A stretch of 64,000 bases of DNA from Helichrysum umbraculigerum (lineage: Eukaryota > Streptophyta > Magnoliopsida > Asterales > Asteraceae). The DNA is taken from contig CATIUR010000001.1 of the NCBI GenBank assembly GCA_949592205.1, positions 310,648,250 through 310,712,249 of the forward strand, given 5' to 3'. The first letter of the stretch is position 1; each line of letters begins with the position of its first letter. The notes under the pieces were generated by a model. That model ran no database searches and was not told the origin of the DNA. It worked only from the letters and a program-made list of their open reading frames with translations. The position numbers were made by a program, and so were the translations under genes. Positions 37,162-48,763 of the stretch are shown piece by piece.

Positions 37162-39752
37162 TGTAACACCCGCCAATTTAGGACTTTAATTAGTGCCTAA
37201 ACTACTTGTAATTACGTGTATTTAGTCTTGTAATACTCTAAATATATGTAACGTTTTGGTGTAATTACATACACGCTTACGCGATTTGTTTAAAACGTAC
37301 ACTTATGTACCGGACGAGGTCCGACTTTACTTATAATGGACGTTGGTGACAAGCTTTTATAAATAATGAGGGTATATATTTTGATATATTCGAACGGACA
37401 TTATTTACACCCATATTTCTGGAATAATATGCTATATCTAGCACGTTTTAGGGAAAACGTAGACAAACACGAACTATTGGTAATAACAAATGAACGAATC
37501 TCGACGAAATAACTTAAGTGTATTTTGTGAAACTTTAAGTATTTTTATAAACACTTACGATAAATTCGAACGAAAAACGCACATTTTACTTTTAAAATGA
37601 AATGTAAAACGAACGGTTAAATAAACGAAACACAAAAACGGAATTAAGGAATGCGAAACACGAGACTCGGAACTGGTCGACCCTGACCCGCGGATCCAAC
37701 CCGCGACCCGTGACCCATTTTCCCTTTTAAAATCCCTTTTGTTTCTTTTCTTCTCATTTCACCAACAACCAACAAAAATCTCTCTCTTTCTCACCCTCTC
37801 AATTTCGGCAGCCCTAAACCACCCAAAAACACCATCAACAATGTCCCGACTCACGACGCTACTTCACGGAGAAACGATCACCACATCACAAGCTCCATCT
37901 TCATCTTCTTCGTTTTCAATTTTGAGGTATAAAACGTTAAAACTCTTTTAAATTACTTGAAAAGCTTTGATTTACATGCTAGAATGTTTACTCAACAAGA
38001 TTATGTCCAAAAATCCGGCCGAAAACCCTTTAAAAATCGAAACCCGCACAAAAATCGCTGACAGTTCATCTCGCGAGTTGAGATTCCAGATCTCGGCCAT
38101 CCCGCGAGTCAAACCGAGATCTCGACTCGCGTAGCCATCCTGCGAATCGGAATCACCTACGAACCGAACTGACCCGCGAGTTGACCTGCAGGTCGAAGTT
38201 GACTTACGAGTCGAGTTAACCTGCGAGTCGAAGTTGACTTGCGAGTCGAGTTGCCCTGTGAACCGAACTGACCCGCGAGTCGAGTTGACCTGCGAGTCGA
38301 GTTGACCTGCAAGTCGAGTTCTATGCTGCGAACCCAGCTCGGTTCACAGCCCACTTTGTCTTTCAAACCCAAATTCGGTAATAAAAGCACTAATATAAAC
38401 TAAGATTTATCACTTGATTTTACACCGAAATTGGATTTCAAATGCGTTTTCGATTAAGCAATATAGTAGAAATAAAAATTTTCCAAGCTGACTTGGCAGC
38501 TCGACCCCAACCAGGGGCTCTGCCCCTTGGACCCCGCTACCAGGGGCGCTGCCCCCGGACCCCCCGTCATTAGATGTTGTAAATACTTTTCGCACTAAGT
38601 GTCAAACACTTACACTAATGAAACCTGATTCAACGATACATATAATAATAACACTTTTAGATTATTATTACAAACCGTCACCAACGGGCCATACTTGTTT
38701 CCAAACTATAAACGGATTACTAAACAAACGCTTGGACATTTCCTAGTTGAGTGGACAACTAGCATGGGTGATCTTTTAAGACACCAACTTATTTACTTGT
38801 TTACTTACAACCTTGTGCGTTTCGGACGCCAGAAGGTTTCAGGGTTCTGAGAACCGACATACGGACTTACATCCGCCTTACTTGGTTGATTTCACATACG
38901 CACTTACTAGACTCAGGTGAGTCTTACGGCCCCACTTTTACTGTTTTTATACTTTGGGGGAGATACTTAGCAACTGTTTTACATATGAACACAATGTACT
39001 GAACTGATTACTCTACTTTTTACACACATTGCATGAGTTACTTTTATCCACTGAAAGCCTCCTATCATAAGTTGTTAGTTATGGACTTAAGCGCGATTAC
39101 TAGTAAATGGATCCATTTGGGATTGACAATCCCTGCCTGGGGTAGTAGCGCTACCACGGATTTCACCGTAGAAACAGGCATATTAGTTTTTGTTACTTTT
39201 GAGTGTTCGGATAGCACTCACGGGGGGTACGTGATACTGTACTTGATTGTACCATTCACACTACACTGTTAAGCTTCAACTTGTGGGCTCATGGCACTTG
39301 TGATGATTTACTGATTTACTTACTTTGCTTGAAAGCAATACGGGTACATACTTGTGGTTCATAACAATTATTACTGTTAAACCTGTAAGATTCACCAACC
39401 TTTTTGGTTGACACTTTTTAGCTTTGTATCTCAGGTACACAGACGGAGTAGGATCACCCCTGGACACTAGCTAGAGTCGCATGATTTCTACTTTGCATCT
39501 AACGGAGATTCTTAGCATTATCTTTTGTATATTATGATTATGTAATAGAATCTCCTGCTATACGCGTGGGCTCTAGGGAACTACATTTTTGTAACTGAAA
39601 ACACTATGTTTTCAAACATTTATTATATGAAAATGTAACTATTTTACAAACGTTTCATATAGATGTCGTTTGCTTTACTTTTGTGCTGTGATATTTGATT
39701 AGTAGCACCCCAAAACTTGCTTCCGCTAAACAGTGAATTTGGGGGTGTTACA
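37162..39752 (+). repeat. 3' LTR of gypsy element 2
   Basis: The LTR starts TGTAACACCCGCCAATTTAG and ends GGGGGTGTTACA (2,591 bp). It contains an array of GCGAGTCGAGTTGACCT-type words (38060-38345) and a GC-rich palindromic block (38491-38570, CAGGGGCTCTGCCCCTTGG). The promoter/leader is probably near 37735-37850. Confidence 0.92.
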
Positions 39753-40563
39753 GCCTGTCCCCAGTATAGTTACGTTTGGGCTCAGAATTTGTGTTATAAA
39801 CTTGGATGGTATTGGGCTTTTTGCTTTGGTTGTTGTGAGGTTCAGAGGATTTGCGTTTGTTGTTGTTGGAGGAGTTGTTGGATGTCTCACGGTTGACAAC
39901 TAGTGCCATGAGTTCATGTGCTAGCCGGATAGAACTTTCGGTAGTGGTGGGTTTGGCCGAAGCGACATTCCCCTGAATGCTCTCAGGAAGGCCGCGGATG
40001 TACCTTTTGATGCCTTTTGTCTCCGGTTCAACCAATCCCGGGCATAGTAAGGCGAACTGTTGGAATTTGGTGGTATAACCCTCAATATCGGTACCCTGCT
40101 CCGCCAAGTGCCAAAACTCTTCCTCCAGACGGTGTAGGGCTTCTTCGGGACAGTACTTCTCTGTTAGCTTCTTCTTCAATTCAGCCCAAGGGAGCTGGTT
40201 TGCTATTTCGATGCCCACAGAGTTGGCGTGGGTGTTCCACCACGTAAGAGCACCTTCCTGAAAGGTGTAAGCAGCGAACTTTACCTTATTGTCCTCTGTA
40301 CAGTTGCAGAGGTTGAAGACGGATTCCATCCGTTCTATCCAACGGATCAGTCCAATGGCACCTTCCGTGCCCTTGAAGTAGAGTGGTTTGCAACTGAGAA
40401 AATCCTTGTAAGAACAAGGCTTGAAGACAGAGGTATTACTGGGAGCTTCACCAGTATTTTGGGAGTTTCGAGGCGAGTCCCGAGAAGCCAAAGCATCGGC
40501 CACAGCTCGAGAAACGATAGCATTGATTTCCGCATCACTGTAACTTTTCTTCTTTGGTGGCAT
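39753..40563 (-). pseudogene. Gypsy GAG N-terminal part (element 3), cut by element 2
   Basis: The minus-strand frame from the ATG at 40563 (MPPKKKSYSDAE) runs through the gag domain (CKPLYFKGTEGAI, WWNTHANSVG, KFQQFALLCPGLVE). It ends where the LTR of element 2 is inserted, just before the expected zinc knuckles (last native residues KRNYTG). It is about 90% similar by eye to the gag of element 2. The remaining gag-pol is absent from this side; it was presumably on the lost far side of element 2. The 298-bp stretch 40564-40861 is its leader, without genes. Confidence 0.9.
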
Positions 40564-40861
40564 GATTCTTCAAGAAATAAACAAAAGGTACATGAGAAAT
40601 TGTACCAAAACGATAATTACAACAGATGTACATACATAAAAGCGGTAACACACGACATCACGATGTAAAGTCAATAGCGTAGATTAATTGGGGGAAATTG
40701 TCAACTGATATTACGAAGTCAAACGATTACAGACAATTTCGAGTTACGAGTCTCAAAAGTTACAGGCCTAGATATTTAACAAAAGGTGCCGGAAATTGTT
40801 ACATCCGGTCGAATTACATATGTCCTACGAAAGCACAATATAGTACAGATTTCAGCCTAAG

Positions 40862-41356
40862 CTAATTCTGACGTAGGTTGAGTTGTGGCAACAGTGCAGT
40901 GAGATGGGCCACAGATTCTGGGAGTTTGTTGGCCGTTCGGAGGGCGTCCTCGGTTTCCCTTAGACGTGTCTCGCACTGATGCAGCCTTGATTGTAGGACA
41001 GAGATTTCATTTCGGTTGCCAATCACTTGGTTGTGGACAACCTCCATGGTTTTGACTGTTTCTCCCACTTGATTTTGAAGAGTGTTCATGGTGCTAACAG
41101 TGTGCTCTTGATCTTCGGAGACTTGTTCGATTCGTTCCATTGCTGTGAGTCTCCAGTTTTCACGAGTTTCTTGTAGTTCGATATCCATAGCGTTAAGTCG
41201 TTGTTCGTGGTGATGTACCCTAGCGGCTAAGTCCGGTAGAGTGGGGTGAATTGAATATGGGCTAGCTCGAGGTAACCTGGTGTCCCTCCTAGCTACCCTT
41301 GAGGTCTGTGATTCGTACGGATAAGAGCGCGACGAACCGGGTGGTGTGTTTGCCAT
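40862..41356 (-). CDS. Extra coiled-coil ORF ahead of gag (element 3), intact
   Basis: A 164-codon frame from the ATG at 41356 (MANTPPGSSRSYPYE) lies between the primer site and gag, on the same strand. A basic, low-complexity N-terminus (about 45 residues) is followed by an almost purely helical region. That region has heptad-like hydrophobic spacing (DLAARVHHHEQRLNAMDIE, then TMNTLQNQVGETVKTMEVV, then ISVLQSRLHQCETRLRETED), so I predict a coiled coil of about 110 residues. The end reads LTALLPQLNLRQN. A decayed relative sits in the same place in element 1 (1635-2641). No similarity to gag, pol or envelope proteins is evident and I do not recognise the family. Its position upstream of gag means it would be the first ORF on the genomic RNA. 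Confidence 0.72.
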   Translation of the reverse strand: MANTPPGSSRSYPYESQTSRVARRDTRLPRASPYSIHPTLPDLAARVHHHEQRLNAMDIELQETRENWRLTAMERIEQVSEDQEHTVSTMNTLQNQVGETVKTMEVVHNQVIGNRNEISVLQSRLHQCETRLRETEDALRTANKLPESVAHLTALLPQLNLRQN

Positions 41357-41718
41357 TCTGAGACAAAGCGTTAGAAAGAATGAGGTCTGTATCCGTATAA
41401 TAACTTATATAATATAGCCTAAGATTGTAACGAGGCCTATCTATGTATACTTAGTATCACATAATAGCCTATTGAGTGTCTAGCACACACATATTTGAGT
41501 CTCGGTTCTCTCGAGGTCAGAGTCAACTAGTGTATTCCTGTTCAACATAATCGTTTCAGACCTTACATCATCTTTCCTTAATTGTACATAGTTGATCAGG
41601 CTATGTTAAATTAAAGTCGTATGCTGTAATTCCTGAACCAGTCATGCCTAATGGGGAAATACTGCCTAACGGTCATAGTCTAGGCCCACTACATTCAACC
41701 TAGTTCACTATAACCTTA
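41357..41718 (-). other. Leader of element 3 between primer site and extra ORF
   Basis: There is no gene here. The stretch corresponds to 2642-2778 of element 1 and shares the words CTATAACCTTRGGCTCTG and CCTAGTTC near the primer site. Confidence 0.6.
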
Positions 41719-41731
41719 GGCTCTGATACCA
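41719..41731 (-). promoter_or_regulatory. Primer-binding site (initiator tRNA-Met) of element 3
   Basis: The minus strand reads TGGTATCAGAGCC, 3 bases from the LTR end at 41735, as in element 1. Confidence 0.92.
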
Positions 41732-41734
41732 ATC

Positions 41735-42150
41735 TGTAACACCCCCAAATTTAATGGTTTGCGGAAGCTTGATTTGGGTGTTACTAATCAATATTCACAG
41801 CACAAGGATATATAATGAACGACCACTATATGCGTCGTTTGAACTTGTATAAATAAAACGAAGTTTACATCCAAAAATAATGTTTACATTAGCTCCGTTT
41901 CTGAAATGGAGAGATTTACATCACATAATTACTTATACAAAATATAATAATGCAATTTAAATCTCTGATTTGTAATGCATGCTGACTTGAGCTAATGAAA
42001 TCCTGTCGGGCAGTCCAACCTACTGCTGTGTACCTGTGATACATGCTAAAATGGGTCAGCGAAAGGCTGGTGAGCTCACAGGTTTGTATATCAATATTTG
42101 TTATATGAACCGCAAGATTTATAATTGAATTTAAAATGCAATTAATAGAT
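41735..42150 (-). repeat. 5' LTR of element 3, only its last ~415 bp
   Basis: Starting at TGTAACACCCCCAAAT, it resembles the end of the solo LTR at 14347 (shared TATATGCGTCGTTTGAACTTG and GGTGAGCTCACAGG). It breaks off near 42150, where plus-strand gypsy pol sequence begins. Confidence 0.85.
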
Positions 42151-42641
42151 AAAAGAGCTATGCTGATAAACGTCGTAAGCCTTTGGAATTTGCTTTTGGT
42201 GATTATGTGTTATTAAAAGTGTCATCGTGGAAGGGAGTCGTGCGTTTTGGCAAAAAGGGAAAGCTTACACCAAGATTCGTTGGACCATTCGAGATTATCG
42301 AGCGTGTTGGCCCAGTTGCGTATAGATTAAAATTACCTCAAGAGCTTAGTGGGGTTCACGATGTATTTCATGTGACGAATTTGAGGAAGTGTTTACCTGA
42401 TCAGACTTTGCAAGTACCTTTAGAAGAGATTCAGATTGATCCTAAACTTCACTTTGTAGAAGAACCGGTTGAGATTATGGATCGTGAGGTTAAGAAGCTG
42501 AAGCGTAGTAAGATTCCGATTGTTAAGGTTCGTTGGAATGCTAAGAGAGGTCCTGAGTTCACTTGGGAGCGCGAGGACCAAATGAAACTAAAGTATCCGC
42601 ATCTCTTCGGTGATCATGTTGGCAGTACTAGTTCTAGTTGA
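42151..42641 (+). pseudogene. 3' end of gypsy pol (integrase C-terminus + chromodomain), truncated
   Basis: From about 42151 the frame reads KSYADKRRKPLEFAFGD, then VLLKVSSWKGVVRFGKKGKL, the GPF-type module (RFVGPFEIIERVGPVAYRL) and the chromodomain-like end (IPIVKVRWNAKRGPEFTWE). The stop is at 42639. It represents only the last ~165 of about 1,470 codons; everything upstream was lost at the junction with element 3. It differs more from elements 2 and 5 than they do from each other, so it is another subfamily of the same chromovirus group. The typical TTTCGGGACGAAATTCC word follows the stop. Confidence 0.93.
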
Positions 42642-42675
42642 ATTTCGGGACGAAATTCCTTCAACTGGGGGATAC

Positions 42676-45075
42676 TGTGACATCCACCACTAAATGCTTC
42701 ATTTTTAGGTTCGTTTTCGAACTTCATTTCGTATTCATGGTCAAACACTTCGTAACTTAAACTAAATGAGAAATATAAGCTTCGTATAATATTCCAATGA
42801 CCTGATTTATCCAAAATAAAAGAATTTCTAATTATTTAATTAAAGTCAAATGCATTAATTACGAAATTAGGGTTTCTGAACTTTGGTCGAATCGCGACGC
42901 GATTTCCCTAATATTGCGACTCGATTTGACAGATATAATGGCGACCCGATTTATCTACAATCGCGACGCGACCTTACGTTGGCCAGACCTGGTATATAAA
43001 CTCATTTTTAAACCCTAATACGTATCCTATACACTTGTAGTCGATTTAGGGCGACCAGAGGCGTGTTCATCACCATATTTTCGATTTTCAAAGTCCAAGA
43101 ACTTAATCTTATCATTCCTCAATCATTCCATCGATCGAGAGCTTGTGTTTATACGTATTTCGGTAAGAATCGTATTCAAATCTTTCGTTTTCTTCACATT
43201 CTTGTTGCATGATGAATAAACTCTCATGCTACGATGTTTATCTACAGATTTTAAAGGATTCTATCGTGCGGATTCACGGGTGTTGGTATAAAATTCCTTT
43301 CGATTCATTTGTTTTAGTATATTTCGATTATTCGTTCATTTCGGTTATTTTCGGTTCATTCCTATTGTGTTCCGGGTAATAAAATAGTTAGAACATTTAT
43401 AAAATCAGTATATATGATGATGAGATAAAGAGTTTTGATTATTGTTGCGGTTTAGATTGGTTATATATGTGATTAGGGTTGGGTTATTATAAACCCTAAT
43501 CTGATCAGAAACTTTGGTCGTATTGGGAAGCTCGTAACTTGGTTAATTCGCGATGGTTTTTGATGAAAAAGGAGTCTAAACATAAGTACTTTGAGTCTTC
43601 TTTCAAATGACGTCAGTCTCACGGTTAAATGTGGAGTATAAGTTGGTCAAAACGATTTTACAAGATGATGTGTCATTTCTGAGTTTCTCGGTTCCAGATT
43701 TCGATTGGTTTGTCGATTTTTGAAATGTGTCTTAAACTAAGATTTAGATCTTTAGATTTTTACTGGAGTGTCTTTAAAGTGTTAAGTAATTTCTTTAAAA
43801 ATATGATAATCATTTGAAACTTCTAAGTAAATTAAAACTTTTGTGAAGTCTGAAAGAGTCAAAAGTTTAGAGCAGTTTATTTTGTTGAATTTTTAAAAAT
43901 AGTAAACCAATACAAAACAATCTGGAAAAATTACTGAGTCTTCTAAACACATTAATTAATCGTTGGTAAAAATTATAGAGTCAAATGGTTCCAGTAAATA
44001 TGATTTAAAAATTCGTGAAGTGGATCCAAATTTCTGATCAAAATCTGAGTTTTTCATTTAGGACTAGTTTTTGAAATAATACACTAGTCGAATTGTAAGG
44101 AAACATATTAGAAGTGTTTGGGGTATGGAATACAATGGAATGACCTAGTTATGCCTAGGTTATGACCCATACGCATTATGACATTGTAGATTGGCGAGCT
44201 GGTTAGTGGTTAAACTTAAAGGGCGATACTTGCATCAGTTTTTGAGGTGAGTTTTGCGGCCCCATTTTCTTACTTATTTTCCTTTGGGGGGAAAGAATGC
44301 TCAAAATGATTTCGAACTGTTTTCATATGCTGTGTAAACTATCTGAGTTTTCTGTTTTGGACATTATGATTGAATAAGTGACATTCTGATTGTTGTGGAC
44401 TGATTGCTGATTGTTGTGGACTGATTGCTGATTGTTCGGATGAGTCTTGTGTCTTCAGGACCCTGACAACACTCCATATTTCTTACTAATACGGATATGA
44501 TTATTGATAGTACTATCGAACGACGGTCCCGCTCTTGTGATAGATACGTTATCCTTGAGTGAATATTATCCAGGAACGGAACGGATTGCTTATGGTGGAT
44601 GAGTTGGTTATCTTATGTGCTTATTTCATATCATATGTCCTACTTACTAAATTAACACAGCAAAACTATATTCTTTGTGCATGTGTCTTATCAAACCTGC
44701 TTAACTCACCAACATACGTGTTCACGTTTTCGAGCATATCTTTTCAGGTAATTCTAGTGGACTGAAGATAGAGGACAAGAAAGCTTAGTGGACCTTTAGG
44801 TTGCATTTAAGCTAAACTTCGAAACTATCATTGAAGGTGGAACATTTGCATTCTAATAATTTGGGAAAGGCGTGTTTTGCCTTAACATTTGATATTGGAT
44901 TATGGTTTGGTTATCTTTTTCATTGTTGATATGTACATGTAGCGTGAGCTCATATTCATGTTACTTGTATCATAACACATTGGATATTTATTTTCATATA
45001 GACATCTTTATAATAATGTGTTGTGATACTATCGTGGTTATATCCCTTTGTTTCCGCTTTAGACGGGGTGTGACA
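42676..45075 (+). repeat. 3' LTR of the truncated gypsy element (2.4 kb)
   Basis: It starts TGTGACATCCACCACTAAAT after a purine tract (CAACTGGGGGATAC) and ends ACGGGGTGTGACA. A short array of GCGACGCGA / GCGACTCGA words (42890-42978) lies just upstream of a TATA-like box (GGTATATAAAC, 42992). No target duplication could be checked because the 5' side is lost. Confidence 0.85.
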
Positions 45076-46192
45076 CTTTGTTTTATTTAAAAGTGATTAA
45101 TTAAATGGTATTTGATACCAATGTTTATATAATTGTGTTTTTATCTTATTTTATTTTTAGTTTTATGTTTAAATAAAGTTTTTGTGTTTATTAGATTTTA
45201 CCCTTTGGAATTAAATTATACTGAATATTTTCTATTTTGTGTTGAACAATCATAATAAATACAAGTGAAAATTAATTTTAATTTAGACTTGTAAAATAAT
45301 GGGTTTAAATTTATACTTAATATTTAATTTGCAGCTTTAAATTAATCCTGCGAGTTTGACCAAGTCAACTTGCGAATCGAGTTTAAAACGTGCGAATCGA
45401 ATAAAGGGTATAAAGGGGTGGTCAAACGAGTCAAACCAACCACCGAACCCATATTATTCGCGAGTTCACTTAAGCTCTGCGAATCGACTTAGCGGCGAAA
45501 CGAGAGGAAAACCTATTTTCGTTTGATTTCAATATTTTGAAACCGGGAACGAGTTTTTCTATCCGTAGTTTTTATACATCTTCAGATTGTGCATCGATTG
45601 AGGTATAAATCAACGGATTTCACCATTTCAATTACAAGAAATCGAAAGTTTTAAAAACTTAGGGTTTCGGTTTGAATTTTGGACGATTCATATCGATCTA
45701 CGGTGTTATTAGACATGAATTCTTAGGATTAATGTTAAACGAACCTAAATGAATGTGAATGTATCGATTGATCGTGTTAAAACTAACAAAATCATCGATT
45801 TTAAGTTTAAACTCGCTAAGGTAGTTTATCAATCGAGTTGAGTTCAAGATTGAACTCGCAGCGAGTTGATTAGCGGATCGAGTTGATTAGCGGATCGACT
45901 AGCGAGTTGATCTGCGGATTGACTTGATTAGCGAGTTCAATAGGCTGCGGATTCAGTTGCGAGTTGACTGGCGAATCGAGTATCGCTCGGTTCGCATGTC
46001 ACTTCTCTGCGAGTCCAGAACTAAAGAAATTTTTTTTTAAAAAAAGTTAATATATAAATGTTAAGACTTTTTAAGTAATAACTTGTATATATTGGACTTG
46101 TATTACAATGTATATATTTATATCAAAAGTCTACCGATTCAACAAGTAATCGAGTGGCGTGTCCTAATTTTATGTTAGCGGTATAATATATA
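45076..46192 (+). other. AT-rich sequence with GCGAATCGA / GCGAGTTGA word array; possible 5' LTR/leader of the next unit
   Basis: I see no gene. Words of the GCGAATCGAG and GCGAGTTGA type are scattered in 45345-45495 and 45840-46010, with a TATA-like GGGTATAAAGGGG between them (45406). Similar words occur at 53160-53320 beyond the gene unit, so these may be the two flanking repeats of one element. I could not align their ends. A ~50-bp motif at 46128-46180 recurs at 51399-51460. Confidence 0.4.
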
Positions 46193-46210
46193 TTTTTGTT
46201 TTATAAAATG

Positions 46211-48477
46211 TTTTTTTTTTTTTTGGGTAAAGGGCAAAAGATTACCCGGCAAATATATTCCCAAAAGCAATTAAGTACAATGGATGTGAGTGAGTCCCAC
46301 ACCTCAGCCCGTTACATAAGCAAAAAGACTACATAACAAGGAAACAACCACTACTCACTATCTGACTCAACATGAATCAAACAAAGACCACATTTGACTC
46401 AACAGACATCAAACAAAAACCACAAAATTATTTCTTCTTATCCATTTTCCTATCATGAAGACTCATGTAATCAGCCATCTCGTTATCAACAGGATCAAGA
46501 ACATCATCTTCATCGTCTTCCATAGCCTCACCAGCCATAAAGTCATCAGAAACATGAGATCCATAAATGTCTTTCCAACGAGAATACAACTAGAACTATT
46601 ATCAGTGTTTCCATCAGAAGAAGCCACCTTCTTCCCACGATCTTCCTGCTTACTATCCAACTGATCACTTGTACCAGCCGTATTATCCAATTTAGAATCT
46701 AACTTATTAAGAGCCTCAAAGGAATTAGATGTTGTAGTCTTACCAATCTCCTTTGTCTTCTTTTTAGGAACAAACACCTGTTTAGAAGGTGCAACAACCA
46801 CTTTCTATGGATTACCAACCACAAGGCCACGGAACGGTTTTCTCGGGGCTTGGAAACCTTCAGAGTCTTTCTTGTTCTTCACTTCATCCCCTTTACCAAC
46901 ATTCACATCACCTTGTTTTTCCGAGACAACAGGAACACGCTTTGGACATTGATCCTCCGCATGCCCAAATACCTTACAAACATTACAACGAGGGAGCTTC
47001 CATTCATATTCCACGCGGACCGTATGTAGAGAATGCCCTGTACCTTCCACAAACGGAATTGAGATTACCAAAGTATCCTTAGGAACCCGATCAGCCCTAA
47101 TATCAATCAGGGCACGAGCAAAATCCAACCGACCCCATGAGTTTAAACACATAGAGCTGGTATAAGAATCGAGCATTAGAGGTGTACCCATCTTAGTGGC
47201 AATAGCACTCAAACCATCCTCAGTAAATGCAGCAATTGGAACCCCATGAAGATTAACCCAAATCGGAATTGAAACAAGATCCTCTTTAAGCAAACAAGCT
47301 GTAGAAGACCACTTCTTTAGAATGATTGGGACACTCCTAATAAACCATGGACCATTTTCCAAAACCCCATCCAAACCTGTAGAAAAATTAAACTTGATGA
47401 AGAAAAAGCCTTGAGCATTCATCATAACTTTGGAGATGCCATATTTCTTCCAAGCATTCCTAACATAGTTTTCCACAACAGGGAATGCAACTTTCTTACC
47501 CAAAAAATACCCATACAATGTATTAACAAATTTCGCATTTGCTTTCAATACCGAGGACATTGGGATCTGAACATCCACATTATCCATACCAGGTTGAGTT
47601 TCAAATAGCAGAAAATTAACCTTCAGAATACTGACACTTTCGTTCACAACACTAGCATATGATACCTTAGAAGGCGTACCATCACACGAACTAGTATCAT
47701 GTTCATCACCATGATAAGTAGACGGAACTGGAAGTCCATCAGCTCCAACTAATTTCCCATCAACCATTCGAACTGATTTAGAACCAAGGCTGACCTTTTT
47801 TATTGTAGGTATTCCATTTCTCTTTTCCCCCGTCATTAGAATATTAATAACCACAGTCGACCCTCAAAACAACTACTATTGAAAACCAATCAGAGAAACA
47901 AATAACCAGTTAAAACAAGCTGACCAAATTAACCTCTTCCAACCTCAAATTTTCTGATCCAAAACCACAAAACAAAGTAATCTGAACAAAATCAAACCCC
48001 AAAAGTGTTTAATTCGATCAGATGTTAGACAATTAGTAAACCCTAAATGCTGAATAAAACAATATGATAAACAAAGTCCTAAGCGGCCAATAATAATCTG
48101 CAATCTGATTATGTGAGCCGATAATAAAGAATTCAATCAATCCCAATATCTGCAATAATTAAAGCATTCCCAATGTCGACAAGACCATGTCGGCACACAT
48201 GGAAAAATGATTAAAACAAACCTTAAATAATAGAATTCAGATAAGGCTAATTAATATCTTGCGATTTAGAAACCCACGAAGCGTATTCACCAACTCAAAT
48301 ACGGCCAATAAAACAAAATTTAATCAACGGAATCAAATTGAAAACAATGAAAACTCAGCGAATCAATATGAAACAATTAATAAATCAGTTTTAATGACAG
48401 ATTCGAGGATTGGAAAAAACGAATGAAGATTTTAGGGGTTTAAAAAATCGCCAAGGATAGAGAGAAAACAAGGGGTT
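46211..48477 (-). mobile_element. ORF1-only non-LTR retroposon with 18-bp target duplication
   Basis: TTTTTGTTTTATAAAATG occurs directly at both sides (46193-46210 and 48478-48495). On the minus strand the element ends in GCCCTTTACCC followed by 14 A, the expected poly-A tail of a non-LTR retroposon. Only one gene, ORF1-like, lies in its 2.27 kb. The 5' leader (47855-48477) has no gene. Confidence 0.9.
46428..47854 (-). pseudogene. ORF1-like protein (DUF4283 + zinc knuckle), one stop and one frameshift
   Basis: From the start at 47854 the frame runs 349 codons, with the same core as the proteins at 30321 and 56219: YFLGKKVAFPVVENYVRNAW, NGPWFIRSVPIILKKW, LNSWGRLDFARALIDI and the knuckle CNVCKVFGHAEDQC. 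A TAG at 46805-46807 interrupts it; the frame continues to about 46590, where a one-base shift is needed to reach the natural acidic C-terminus and the stop at 46428. The predicted role is RNA binding for the element. There is no endonuclease or reverse transcriptase downstream, and the A-tail follows about 200 bp after the stop. Confidence 0.85.
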
Positions 48478-48763
48478 TTTTTGTTTTATAAAATGTTTTA
48501 TAAAATGTTAACGACTTGAGAATTTTAAATTTTCAAGTAATTAATGAAAATTTACATATTGAACTTACGACTTATTAGTTATAAGTTATATATGTTAGAT
48601 AATTATGTATACGACTTGAGACAATTATGTAACAAGTTATATATTCTAAATTTCAAACTAAGATGTTTGATGAATTTTTAATTCATATATACATAATAGT
48701 TTAAAATTTATTTATTGTAATTAACGTGCATTAATTGTTATTGTTATTTGTGTTATTATGCAG

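Larger units (their letters stand above)
32527..39752 (+). mobile_element. Chromodomain gypsy element 2, 5'-truncated
   Basis: Part of the gag leader, a full gag-pol frame, a purine tract (CAAGGGGAGAA, 37151-37161) and the 3' LTR are present. The 5' LTR and extra ORF are missing because of the junction at about 32527. The right end interrupts the minus-strand gag of element 3, where GCCTG (39753-39757) is the probable target duplication; the partner copy is lost with the 5' side. Confidence 0.85.
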
